Assembly: GCA_024138015.1 (NCBI GenBank) | Contig: JAMXBB010000006.1 | Span: 73,813,077-73,877,076, forward strand | DNA length: 64,000 nt | DNA from: Lumnitzera littorea | Lineage: Eukaryota > Streptophyta > Magnoliopsida > Myrtales > Combretaceae | Direction: 5' to 3' | Shown here: piece by piece, positions 1 to 11,263 of the stretch | How the letters are laid out: every line of letters starts with the position of its first letter | Position numbering within the stretch: position 1 is the first letter of the stretch | Notes under the pieces: model-generated | The model's input: only the letters and a program-made list of their open reading frames with translations | Told to the model about the DNA's origin: nothing | Database searches by the model: none | Translations under genes and position numbers: made by a program

Positions 1-637
1 ACTTGGTTCGCCCATAGGCTGTTATGGGTCCTAAAAGATTGATCAAATAGGATAGGTGATACGTCATTTCTATCTTTATCTATTTAGTTATGATATTTAG
101 TTGTCGACTGCTCTTATTCATGCAACATATGCACAAATGCATTTAAAGAGTTTGCATGTTTCAAATGCTAATACAAGACTGAACTAAAAGAAACGATATC
201 GAAGGACCAACTCCATCATTTGATACTACTAGAAAGGTTTTTTTTTTTTTTTTTTCATGTAATGTAATTTTTTTTTGTGGTCCTGATATCGTATATAAAG
301 ATAAATCATAACAACAAAAATGGTGCAATTTAGATTAAAATTTATGAGCAATGGTTCTATTTACTAATAAGTAAGTCTATTTTTAGCAAGTATCTATTTC
401 AATAAATTATTTTTCTTATATTTGCTATAACTTGTATATTGAGAACAATTTAACAATTCCATAATCAGGGATGTGTTGGTATTTAGTTCCTCTCGATGGG
501 CTTTTAGGCTTGACTTGAAAGATTTCTCAATTCATAAAGTTAGGCCTCTACAAATAAGTAGTTAAGAGGTCTATAAATAAGTAGTTAAGAGGACATTGGA
601 GGATACTCTCATATAGCTACTTCTACACTTATGTTAG
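1..637. other. Unassigned flank left of element A
   Basis: No coding trace is visible on either strand. It contains a poly-T run near 238-255 and a short tandem duplication at 547-592. It ends in GTTAG at 633-637, which nearly matches TTTAG at 38338-38342. I therefore read it as the target into which element A inserted, continuous in the ancestral genome with the sequence from 38343. It may be part of the Tat LTR or its flank. Confidence 0.5.
547..592. repeat. Tandem duplication, 2 x 23 bp
   Basis: Two adjacent 23-bp units (547-569 and 570-592) differ at one base. The unit begins TCTAYAAATAAG and ends GTTAAGAGG. The near identity suggests a recent slippage duplication in otherwise unique-looking sequence. 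Confidence 0.85.
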
Positions 638-1904
638 TGATGCAAGCTATTAGGTAAATGTGCTTGTCAAGTAATAATATAGAGGACAATGGAGTCTAAG
701 ATTGTTCAATCCTTCGAGAATTGTACACTTTACTCACTCACACTCTATTATTCTACTAAAAGGAAATATAGAATCAATAGTAAAGTAAATGAATTACTTT
801 TCAAAATAAAATCAAATAATAATTAATAAGAAATAATGAGAATAATTAAGAAACCAAATAACCATAAGATTATCTAAACTTTGTTTCATCAAGAAATTAA
901 CATGCAATAATTCTAAAGATTTTTAATTTATTCCCTATTCTTATTAATCGGAGTAATTCATCTAATGGATTAATTAGAATCACTTCACTACTAACTCCTA
1001 ATCCTAACTATACTTTATTTGAATTGCTTTTGTAATAAAATAAGTTAGAATAGCATGAAAAACATGAATTCCCTAAATGCTTAATACAATAAATCAATCC
1101 CAAAAGAATTTTATAACTTATTGCTAAGATTATAGTAATTTCCTTCAATTGTAGTAGATCCATTCATGCACCAAGTCTCGTAATCTCAATACACAAAATC
1201 AAATAATTAAGTCGAAACTCTAAAGATAATAATTTAATTGATACAAAATACACAATTAAATTAACAAGAAATATGGAATATTATTAGAATAGACAAAATG
1301 AGTACTTTACGAGCTAATGCAAGGATTCAAAGGTCTAGAAATCTAAAAGTCTACACTAGAAACATAATAAAAATGTGAACTCGCATAAAAAAAATGAATA
1401 AACTCTTAAGAAATTCTATTGAACACTTATTCCTTTTTCTTCTCTAGTCTTTTCTCTTCTCTAATGCAAATCTAGCTTCTTATTTATAAAGATATGACAA
1501 AACAACTCCCATTTGGCAAGTCTTAAAGATCATGAAATGATCATGCTTAAGGAACACAGGCATGGACTTCTTCCTACACTAATTCTTCAAAAACTTGATT
1601 GAATTTTTTGATAAGGGGATCATGGCTTAGGAACACAACTGTGATCTTCAACTATGGTCCTCTTCAACTATGATCCTTGACAAAATTTTCTTTCAACGCT
1701 TGCTATCATTAAGTCATTCTTCAAATCAAGTGGAATTTTTCTCAAAAAGCTCACAATTTTCATTATTTTCACTTTATTGCTCCTTTAAAGCACTAAAATC
1801 AATAAATGACCTAATTAAGTATAAAAATCATTGAAATCACTATAAATTAGACTAAAATGACTATAAAAATATAAGAAGAAATATACACAAAGTTACACTC
1901 ATCA
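638..1904 (-). repeat. 3' LTR of element A
   Basis: It aligns throughout to 33619-34406 plus 37763-38337, the other A LTR with its nested insertion removed. Shared landmarks include AGCTATTAGG at the left edge, the ATTCCCTATTCTTATTAA-like block and the TCTAAAAGTCTAC block near 1343. On the minus strand it starts TGATGAGTG at 1904 and ends TCA at 638. A TATA-like TTATAAATAAG on the minus strand (near 1480-1490) could be its promoter. Confidence 0.8.
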
Positions 1905-1917
1905 AATCTCCCCATAC
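1905..1917 (-). other. Polypurine tract of element A
   Basis: On the minus strand this reads GTATGGGGAGATT directly before the 3' LTR start TGATGAGTG. The upstream minus-strand context, with GAGGATAAGC followed by an AAGTATGGGG-like run, is typical of Athila-lineage elements. It would prime plus-strand DNA synthesis. Confidence 0.7.
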
Positions 1918-3436
1918 TTAAACATTTGCTTATCCTCAAGTAAATTAATCAATCCTTAACAAGGGTTGAAAAATTAGGATAAGAATTATTAAGTTTGTTA
2001 ATTATTATTCAGGATATCAGAAAAAAAGATCATGTTACCCCGAATATATGTCATGAGTCCATGCATCCCTATAAAGCTTTTACCAAACATTCTTAGCAAC
2101 TTGTATAATCTTTCCCTTCTTGCCTTTTCAATGCATCAAAAACACAAATATCAAAATTCGACAGCTAATTCATGTAAATAAAAGTTGTCTCGCATTATTT
2201 AACCAAGGATTCTCTCTTAAATTAATTCTCATTTTGCGTAATCAGGAAAGAAGCATACATGACCCCCTTACCCTTAGTTAGGATGTATACAACTCTCTCA
2301 TCTACCTCTACCAATGTTATAATCAAGAGCAAATACATTTTGTATCTCCTCATCCTTGATCATCCCCCGCATACACAGTTTTGAGAGACTGTTCAAATTA
2401 ATTTATAATAATTTCACTGAGACTTATTAGTAGCAGGAAAGTAGCTTACTTTTTTGAGGGACCAAGGCTGATATAAACTAATATAGGTCTTACATTTTCA
2501 TTGATAAAGAGAAAAAAACATTGCTTTTCTAAGGGGTCAAGGTCAATTCATATCAATTCTCTCTCTCTCTATTTTTTTTTTTTTGCATTAAATATTGGCA
2601 GTAGGAAAGAACCTTATTCTTATAAGGGACCAAGGTCAATTCATACCAATTACTTTTTATTATTTTATTCTTATTCATGCCTTTAGCTATTTTAAGTTTT
2701 TTAGGAAATTTATAAGAGGCAAGTTTCATTTATTTGTTTACTTAAGATTATAGAGCTTTAAAAATCAAAGATAGACATACATACATTTAAGTAAATTCTA
2801 GGAATAGCGTATGATTAATGATCGATTAATAGTTTTATTATTTTATTATTACTTTAGAATCTCAGACTAAATAGTATGTAACTTTTCCTACTTGTATTCC
2901 ACTATTCAATTCTAGCAACGTGTAAAATACGCAATAATGGTTAAGGAAATTCCATACAAGCACTATTCACACATTATATTGCTAAGCAAAAAAGTGTTGT
3001 AGACTTAAAAAAAAATTGGGGTTAAAATTAAAGTACAATTGATTTCTTGAATAGTAAGATAAGGTATACTTGTCCTTAATGTACTTACAATGAAGCATAT
3101 TAAAAGTGTATGAAAAGAAAACGTAATAAAGTAAAATGGATAAGGAAGTACTTAATAGACATTACTCTCTTGAATGAGTGCAAATTGTGTGTGAAAGCCC
3201 ATAAAAATTAGTGTTTGAGGAAGTCATTAGTGAATCGGTATAATGGAGATTTAGAAGAAAATTAAAAGGATAGAGAAATATGTACAAGACAAACAAAATC
3301 TTTATTATTTCATCATTAGGAATGGAATTGACAAAATTGCAACATAAAAACAAAAGGACTAAGAACTAATAATGGATAAGGAAAACATGAAACTAAAAAA
3401 TAAACAATTGAAACCAATAGTACAACACAAGAGCAA
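1918..3436 (-). other. 3' noncoding region of element A with decayed tandem repeats
   Basis: No retroelement domain is visible. At about 2425-2660 there are imperfect units carrying AGTAGGAAAG, then CTTATAAGGGACCAAGG and a TCAATTCATA-like segment. Similar units occur at 26170-26330, upstream of the other Athila-like ORF, so this looks like a family-specific 3' untranslated repeat. The short ORFs here are low complexity. Confidence 0.5.
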
Positions 3437-3857
3437 TTAAAAGAAATTTAGATCATCTACTTCATTCTTATCTTCATTGTTAGAATCCAAATTAGTGGTA
3501 TCCTTCTTTTCTTCCTCCTTTTCATCCTCCTTTTCTTCATTCCCAAAATCTATTCATTTTGTGGCATCGATCAATTCTTCTTTTGTAGAAGGAGGGATTT
3601 TTATCTTCACTTGATCGACAAGAATGCTATAAGAGATGGAACGATCTCTTCAGGGATTACTTGAAGAGTGCTTAGTATGTCACCAACTTTTGAAACTCAA
3701 CTTTTAATTTCTTCATTTCATGGGCCAAATTCTCTTTGTTGATGGATGCTTCATTCTCTTTTCTTTTGGGTGTAGTCTTATCGATGTCATCTGGAAGGAT
3801 TCCCATTTGACTGAAGGTTGAAAGTGACATCAAGGTTACATCCTTTATCATAGTCAA
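3437..3857 (-). pseudogene. C-terminal remnant of an Athila-type extra ORF
   Basis: The minus strand encodes a lysine/glutamate-rich helical stretch (3857-3672), then stops and frameshifts, then an acidic tail (about 3545-3437, with EEKEDEKEEEKK) ending in a stop at 3437. The ORF of fragment B (29291-27143) also ends in an acidic tail (DKEYEIENEDDGENKE). Both tails lie at the same place relative to the tandem-repeat 3' region, so I infer this is the same gene of element A. In Athila-lineage elements such ORFs lie outside gag-pol and have no settled function. The 5' portion is missing, with G1 and unassigned sequence to the right. Confidence 0.5.
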
Positions 3858-4333
3858 TTAGGGGTTGTCGATAAGAAGTTTTAGTTTCTCTACCATGATT
3901 GTGACATATGGCTTGCATCTAATTTGGTTGCTAAGAACTTGACATATGAATTGCATCCAATTTGGCTTCCAAGACAGTGACATATGGACCGAATTCTCTT
4001 TCTTTTTAGCTTAGTGTCACATGTAAAAAGTTAATGCCATCGCCATATAGATTGGGTATCCCTTTATAAGACTATAGGGGTAGAAGACCTCATGCATAGC
4101 TAATACCTTAGTGCTTTTTCCTCTCCCACTGGTAGGTAGGTGAGAAACCGATTGAAGATTCGATGTGTGGGACTTTTCAAGTGGCAAACTTAAGTTTGTC
4201 TGTCTTTTCTCTGGTAAGCTTTTGTTAATAATTTACGAAGGTGACTTTATGTAGGAGTTCGCAAGGTAGTGTATATAACTTGAGAGATTGAATAAATTCT
4301 TTTCCGTAGAGCCCTATGAACACTTTGAGTTTA
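3858..4333. other. Unassigned sequence between element A remnant and G1
   Basis: About 480 bp with no recognisable domain. Three loose repeats of GACATATG followed by a GCATCYAATTTGG-like stretch occur at 3900-3990. It ends at the G1 LTR start TGACAGG (4334). It is probably decayed A internal sequence. Confidence 0.35.
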
Positions 4334-4748
4334 TGACAGGAATCAACCTTGTGGACCGGTTACATAAAGCCAAGCTAGAGGACCCCAAGGACTCACAAAG
4401 GACTTGTACGAAGAATACTAGCTCGAAGCCAGATCTAAGACAGGGATTTCTATTTCGAATTGATCTCTTGCCAATCTAGTTATTAGATCCTCACATGTGT
4501 CAAATCTACTCTTGCCCCACAACGATGCCTTATTCTAGAAGACAACCCAAGACTATCCGAGTTGAGCTGTTGGACCGACCACAAACATTTGACACTAATA
4601 CAACTGACTTCTCTACAGGACTAATTAACCCCCTTGACTTAATCCAGATTAGGTTGGCCCCTGATTGCAAATGTTATTTTTTTCCACCTACTTTGTATCA
4701 CATTTCTCCCATTCATCCATGAAGTGACACGTATCTTCTGACACAACG
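4334..4748 (+). repeat. G1 5' LTR, first part
   Basis: It aligns base for base with 23222-23625 of the 3' LTR, sharing AGCTCGAAGCCA, GACTATCCGAGT and the CTGACTTCTCTA blocks. It stops at CAACG (4744-4748). The LTR resumes at CAACA (10549-10553) after the nested insertion, which fits a 5-bp target duplication with one mismatch. Short ORFs here are not genes. Confidence 0.85.
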
Positions 4749-7700
4749 TGTAATACCTTAGAATTTTGAGCTAATTTAATAACCATAGGATCCCAGCCTT
4801 TAAATTTAGGATGTTGGACTAAGTTATCGATTTTATTTCAAACTTTATAGTAAAGTTAGAAAAGTTAGATGAAGTAATTTAAGTAAAGTCATTTTCTCAA
4901 ATAAGCTATATAAAAATATTAATTTGAGAAAAACGTTAATTTATCGATAAAGCTGATAATCATAAAATTCGAGCTTTTAAATGTAGTGAGATATTAAAGA
5001 TAAGTTAATTAACTTTCAAAAATAATAAATGAAGTTGAATTATACATAATTTACATGTATTACATGTGATATACATTATATGTATTAAATATATACATAT
5101 AATAATAATAAATTATCAAAATTAGGTAAAATAATGGAAAATTAATAAAAAAATTGCATGGATGAATCACCAAATAATGTGTTAAGCTAGGATTAATTGC
5201 AAATGATGAATTAATACTTGGTTAATGAGGAAATGATACATAACACTTAGGAAAAAGTGAAAAATGATATGTAAATTTTACTTTTTCATGCAAAAAATCC
5301 AAAAGCCTATAAATAGGACCTCAAACCTTATTTGCAATGTTTTATAAACCTAAAAACATAAGAACATAATTTTAGAAAATTGAAAAAAATTAGAAAAAAA
5401 TAAAATAAAAATAGAACAAAATATAGGGTCGGAATGGGTTTAGAGCGGTTTGCATACCAAACCACAACCTCAGTTAGAGCGGCTTGGAGGTCCAATAGAG
5501 GATAGTCGGAGGAGGCTTTTCGACAAGGTGTGGTAGCCAAGTGGTGGCCAGAGCTATCTGGTTCAAGTAAACCAATTTTTCGCCCAGACTTTGTTAAATT
5601 TGCTAAAAATATCAAATGTTGTCAAATAATTATGAAATTTGGTTTTTCAAGATTATTTTAAGTTAGATTTATGTAGTAATTTTATTTTAATTAAATAATT
5701 AGTAGAAATATGGGTTCCTTAAGAAAATGCTTTATTTGGGCGAAAATTGAATAGATTTTTATAAATATTAGATAATGTTGTTTCAAGCTTAATTTTTGTA
5801 TGTAATTTCCTAGTATATATATTTAATTGTGGTAATAATAATTTTCGAAATTAAGCATGTTTACTATTTTTTATAATTATTTTGAATAAAATTGCTAGTT
5901 TTACCGAATTATTGAAATAATTAGTTTTTGATGAAATTAATGAGTGAGCCCTGCATATTTAGAATTTTGGATGTTTATGATTATATTTTTAATATTTAAT
6001 TTTTATCTCACTGGTAAATTTATTTATTTCCCTTAACTTCCCATAATTTAGAGTTAAAATTGTTATTTTTGTAAAAATAAATAATAGCTAATTTAGTATA
6101 ATTGGTGATCAATAACTAAACTACATATTTTTATGAGTTTATAGGATTTTTTGTGAAATTAATCGGGCTTGCATATTTTTTATTATGTATTTTCCTAATA
6201 TAAACCTATATATTAGCTTAATATGTAATATAATAACTAGTACTATTAGAATATTTATTAAATCCATGTCAAATGAATACTTTGGGGTACAATAAGTGTT
6301 GCTGGATAAGTTTGGAAAGTATAATTTTTAGGGTTTTTAGTCCATTACTAAAGTTTACTTGAGTCAATTACGGAGTTAGAGTAGCGTACGGTCGAGTCGT
6401 AATGAGAAAAGGGTATTTTTGGGTTTTTAACGATATTGATTAGTCTTGATTCTTAATATATATTAATAGTACTCAAAATAATTATCATGACGATATAAAG
6501 TTTATTGAAATCGGATAGGAAACGAGTAAGATATGATCAAATGAAGTTTAAAAACGCGGAAATAAAAACTTATAATAGTTTAGGTTCGACTTATACTTGA
6601 TTTGAAGACTATGTTATATTTTCAAAGGTGTAATGAGTAAGAAAGGACCATATGTTGGAGTTTAGGATTTTGCGCTATTAGTAAGCTTAGGTATAGATAC
6701 TCAATTTTTACCCTCTGGTAGTTATAGTCTTAGTTTTTTTTTTTTAAAAGGGTCCTAATTCAAAAATTAAAAAAATTAATTAAAAATAAATAAATAAAAT
6801 GAAAAAAAAATAAAAAAATGATTAATATAAAAAAAAAAGAAAAAAAAATGTAAATATTTTTAGATTTTTAGAAAAATAAATTGTTGGTTTAGTTTTAATC
6901 TAGGTTAAAATAGCTTTAAAGAGTTGTGTAGTTTAAATATAATTTAATTATATTAAATATTAAGGCACGAGCTAACGGTTTAATGGATAAGTATTGGATT
7001 GTAGGCATTAGATTAGCTTAAGGGCATAGGTTCGAATCTTACTGAGCATAATTGTGTTTTTCATTTTTCTTTCTTTCATTTTATGAAAAGTAGGTTAAGC
7101 GTACGAGATCCAAATCTAATAAAATCTTTTGAATCTAAAGTGATTATGATTTGTGAAATTCAAATCCAATTTGATAAATATAGTTTGATTTTTATTAAAT
7201 CAAGTTTAAATTGATATAAATGATTTAAATCTAATTTGATTTTTATCAAATCAGGTTGGGGTCAATATAAGAAGATTCAATTTGATATGATTTGTTTCTA
7301 GATTTTATAAATACCGATTGTATGTCATAAAAAGGAGAACAATTACATACTGGCAAAAAGGAAATTGATTTTCTATTTCCTAACCCACAATTCTTTAAGC
7401 CTTCGCCACATAGTAGCATCTTAACTCCATTATTGCACGCAAACTGTTCACTCCATAGCAACAAACGTAGCACTTGGATACACGCACTCCACATCCTGAT
7501 TAATGGCCCTTGCCCCTCATACAATCCAACACGCCATGTCTACTATCAAAGTCTAAGACATGCATACTGACTTCAACAATTTAGTCATACTTCCATTGAT
7601 CATTGTTGTCCTTGTATAGCACACGACTACACTCATTAATAGCTAAATCTCCAATCCCATAAGCCCTATGCCATCCTAATTCAACATATTAGCGGCCTTC

Positions 7701-10548
7701 AACAATTCCAAACTCCAGCAGAAAAACACTGAAGCTTCAGTCTACGATCAGCTACTTCATCGCATGACAAATAGCAATGAAGCAATAGCGGCCATGGTCA
7801 CCATCCATGTTGACAAATTAGTTCCAATAGATGCTGCACAATACGAAGATACAAATCTAAACTCCAATCAACATTGCAGCAGTTGCATACAGCATTGTCC
7901 ACATTCACTGTAATGCACTCCACGCTCATAGTCTACTGTCCACTAGTAGTAGTCACGGTTCCTTGATCAGCAATGCCACCGCCTTACGCGAATCACTGCC
8001 AAGCAGCCATACATGACATGCACAGTTGCTACCCATGCGCTGTTATCTATAGCCAGTACATGACTACGCTATTGCTATCCACGACTAAGCAAGCCCCACT
8101 ACTAATCACTGACTGCACATTACGCTGTTGTTGTGCATGCAATTTTCTATCCACTGTAGCGCCACAGTCATCGCACATATGAGCACATTGCACTACTGCC
8201 CATGAAGCTGAGGATAAACCATGTCGATCGCCAACTAGCTCCACGTACACGTGATTCACAAATAGCATTTAACGCCACAGCTGAAACCAAGTTCAGGTTT
8301 GGTTGCTAATTTTTTTTTTATATATTATTTATTATTATTATTTTATTTATTAGTTAACATAATATATATAAGGTATGTATATCATTAGTTCAAGAGATTT
8401 TTTTGTATTAGTTTTTTTTGTTATATATATCAAGTGTATCATATGATATTATTTTATTTAGGTAGATAATTGTTTAATAGTAGAGATATAGATGTATATA
8501 TGTGTATGTGTGCGTGTGTATTAGCTTAGGTATTTTGTAGTATTAAGTTAGTTTCTTAGGATCTCTCATTTATGAAATAATTTTTTGGAAATAAAAATAA
8601 TAAAAAACACTTTTTTTTTTTAAAAAAGGATTTTCAGAGAATTTCTTTATAAAATTAAAACACTCAAGAGTTAGGACCCCTTTAGACTTTTTTTGAGCAA
8701 ACTGAATTAATTAAAATGTAAATCTGGTTGGTTTTAAAAATTAAAATCAATTAACACATTAAAGTTTTCGGAAAGAATTACGATTATCTGATTTCGACTA
8801 GCAGGTATGTAGGTACCTTCGGGTTGACGTTAAAATTTTTAGGAACTTCGGTTTTTTTTTTTCTTTTGTTTTTTTTTTTTATTTTTCTTAAAAATATTTT
8901 AAAAGGACAATTTTGATGAATAAACCTAATTTTGGAAAATAGATAGTGGTATTCGTTAGGGTTTAATAGGTTAGCCTCCGAATTCAGAACCCTTTGTTTT
9001 TTTTTTTTTCATTTAAATTGAAATCAAAGATTGGTAGCTAAATCATAGTTAATCAATCCAATTGATTACGATTTCTTTTTTTTTTTTTCTCAACTTCAGT
9101 TGAGTGGTAACTCAAAAGTTTTTTTTTTCAAAAGAATTGAAATTGCTCAATTTCTCTACTTGAGAATTAATATTAAATGGGTTAAGGTTTAGTATTAGTT
9201 AGAAAATGAGAAATCTAATTAAATAAGAAATTGAAAATTCAGGCTCGACACCAGGTAAGTAGATCCAACCTATGCTTGGAGTGGATATATTGCTACTTAT
9301 AACACTGTATGCTGTTTGATGCTGTGTTGATTGAATATGGGTATATCTTAGGTGAATTGATGTGTTGATTTTGAATGATAGTAACTATATTCTGGTTAAA
9401 CTGTTATGTTGCCATGTTGGGCAATGATTTGTGCTTATGAATGATTGTGCTAACTAGAGAAGTTGAGTGATTGCTAACTCAATCTTTTACGTGTTTACCT
9501 AAGTAAATCCTAAGTGAGATATTAGAATTTCACTAGGGAGAGTTCACAAAACTAAAATCAGCTCACTAGAAGATTGATTGTGCTAATTGATATTCTTGAG
9601 TTGCTATTGTATATCATGGCATGGCATGGCATTTTAGAATGAGGCTTTCAAATGATTATGAAAAAAGCATGGCTTTATAAACTTAGTTTTTGAAAGCATA
9701 TAGATTGTATTGCTTGAACATTGTGACAATTTTGATAGTTAAATTTGGTAGACTATAGTGTGTGGTTTAATTTGGCAGTGTTGTCGCTTTGATTTGGTGA
9801 ACTACAGTATGTAGTCTAATTTTGTAAAGTTAGGGGTCCTACTTCTAAGCAACTCCTTATTGCCCTTTTTGATAATGGTAGACTACATTGTGTAGTCCAA
9901 TTTGGTAGGGGTCCTACTCCTAGGCAGCTCTTTATTGCCTTAGGTTCCTAGACATTGTATTTAGATGCTTAGCTATGTCGACTAATTGGAAGAAGTTTGG
10001 AGAGCATAGGATATTGGTACTGATGCATGCCACGTGCATGAGCATAATATGCTGCATTGCTAGTAATAAATGCCTAGTTGGGCGAATGCATATGTGAAGC
10101 TGAATCTGCTAGTTATGATTGAAATGTTTTAGTTGTGATATATAATATTGTTTATATTGTGTTGCATGTTATCCACTCTTACTCAGCTTCAATAGCTAGG
10201 AGGATAAAATGTTTTATCCTCAGGTTAATAGCATCGTGAAGGACCCAACGCTAAGGGGGGATATATATACTGAGAGTATAAGTCGGAGTTAGCGACTTTT
10301 GTATGGAGCTTGTACTAGGTTAGAGATTCTATTACTGTGAAGATGATAAAGGAAAAAGCTGGTTCATGTTTTAATATAAATGTTATATTGTACACATAAG
10401 TTGTAACAAGGAATCCAGTTGAATTTTGATGTAGAAACTCCTTTATTATGTAAACAATATTGTCTTTTGATGAATGAGCAGGATGAGTTAAGTTTTCAAT
10501 AGGTATTTTTGTGTGATGGTAGATCCGGTGTTATGCCGAGATGTGACA
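4749..10548 (+). mobile_element. Long solo-LTR-type insertion (D family) in the G1 LTR
   Basis: It starts TGTAATACC (4749) and ends GATGTGACA (10548), flanked by CAACG and CAACA. The first 1.9 kb match the reverse complement of the D LTR from 56854 leftwards (for example AAGCTATATAAAA and ATTTATCGATAAAG). The last 1.3 kb match the reverse complement of 53634-54900. A TATA-like CCTATAAATAGG is at about 5308. No internal gag-pol is visible, so it is best read as one LTR without an element body. It is 5.8 kb rather than about 3.3 kb because of an unaligned 2.5-kb block at about 6700-9243. Its 3' part falls in the assembly duplication. Confidence 0.72.
6700..9243. other. Unexplained 2.5-kb block inside the long LTR
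   Basis: The family LTR sequence breaks after AAGCTTAGGTATAGATA near 6700 and resumes at CACCAGGTAAGTAGATC near 9248. Both edges resemble the same LTR segment, as if that segment were duplicated. The block contains A/T homopolymer-rich flanks and a GC-richer core (about 7320-8280), preceded by a TATA-like TTTTATAAATACC near 7304. I found no convincing protein, terminal inverted repeat or LTR structure. The short ORFs in the core overlap on both strands and match nothing I recognise. Confidence 0.45.
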
Positions 10549-10998
10549 CAACATTTCAGAATTATTCTTTCTTTTTCATACTATGTATTCTTTGTCTCTT
10601 TTACCCCTTTTGATATATTTTATGTCACTTAATTGTAAGAATATCCTTTTGTCTTTTTATACATGTAAAGTAGCCCTAATGGACAGGTATATAAGACCTT
10701 ACTTGCTTGTACGCAGATGACGAACTAATTAATACTGAAATTATTTACGATTCCTTTGGATAACCTTAGTATTCTCATTATCCTTTAAGTCTCATTTATT
10801 CCCTTTAGCAAATAGTAATGGCGAGTGACCCTTTAGTTTGGACCTTGTGAATCATATCTGGCGAATTGTAGGTCGAGTAGGATCAAGTGGTGCATCATAT
10901 CCATTTGGTAGTTGTTTGGACTTTGTTAGCCTTTTCTTTGCTTGTTTTCAATTTGATTTGTTGTGGTGCTTCTTCGTGTATCCTACCTCGAAGGTGCA
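10549..10998 (+). repeat. G1 5' LTR, second part (copy 1)
   Basis: It continues the LTR interrupted at 4748 and aligns with 23626-23962, including the TATA-like GTATATAAG (about 10688) and TTCCCTTTAGCAAA. It ends GTGCA at 10998, ten bases before the primer site. The same segment appears again at 13545-13994 in the duplicated copy. The 67-residue ORF here spans LTR, primer site and leader and is not a gene. Confidence 0.82.
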
Positions 10999-11008
10999 TT
11001 AGCTTCGC

Positions 11009-11020
11009 TGGTATCAAAGC
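11009..11020 (+). other. Primer-binding site of G1 (copy 1)
   Basis: TGGTATCAAAGC is close to the TGGTATCAGAGC complement of the initiator methionine tRNA 3' end used by many plant LTR elements. It follows the LTR end by ten bases. The identical site in the second copy is at 14005-14016. Confidence 0.85.
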
Positions 11021-11262
11021 ATAGTTCCGCAAGGGGGTGTAGTGAAGTTTTAGTTCACTTTACTGTTAGTGGCTATTGTGTTCCCTCCGTAGTTACTATA
11101 TTGTGCTTGTGTATAAGTAAGTGTAGTTTCATTATTACTCTGTTTTTCATTACAAAAATAGAGTAAGCTTGTTTCTAGTCTGTTCGAGTGATTTAAAGTT
11201 GTTGGTGAGTTGTTAATCCATTTGAGAAGTACTGTACCATGTCAGATTTGAGTGTTCAAGGT

Positions 11263-11263
11263 N
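11263..11263. other. Single-N assembly join
   Basis: This is the only ambiguous base outside the large gap. It lies exactly between the two copies of the 2,995-bp duplication, as expected for a scaffold join. Confidence 0.9.

Larger units (their letters stand above)
8268..11262. repeat. Copy 1 of an apparently identical 2,995-bp duplication
   Basis: From TTTAACGCCACAG (8268) to TTCAAGGT (11262) the sequence recurs at 11264-14258 with an offset of 2,996 and no difference that I can see, homopolymer lengths included. The copies are separated by one N at 11263. The unit cuts across unrelated annotation: the end of the long LTR, the G1 LTR, the primer site and the first 28 bases of gag. No transposition mechanism would do that. 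I read it as two overlapping contigs joined without merging. Confidence 0.9.

Noticed and set aside
2501..2686. 61-codon plus-strand ORF with internal repeats
   Set aside because: It is a translation of the noncoding tandem repeats in the 3' region of element A.
6965..7045. tRNA-like stretch with an A-box-like TGGATAAGTATTGG and a B-box-like GGTTCGAATC (7029-7038)
   Set aside because: The acceptor and anticodon arms do not pair and the end is not tRNA-like. A decayed SINE head is possible but unsupported.
7246..8268. Short ORFs on both strands in the GC-richer block
   Set aside because: They overlap one another on opposite strands, lack recognisable motifs, and are no longer than chance allows at this base composition.
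10963..11166. 67-codon ORF, repeated identically at 13959-14162
   Set aside because: It spans the G1 LTR end, primer site and leader. The second copy is the assembly duplication.
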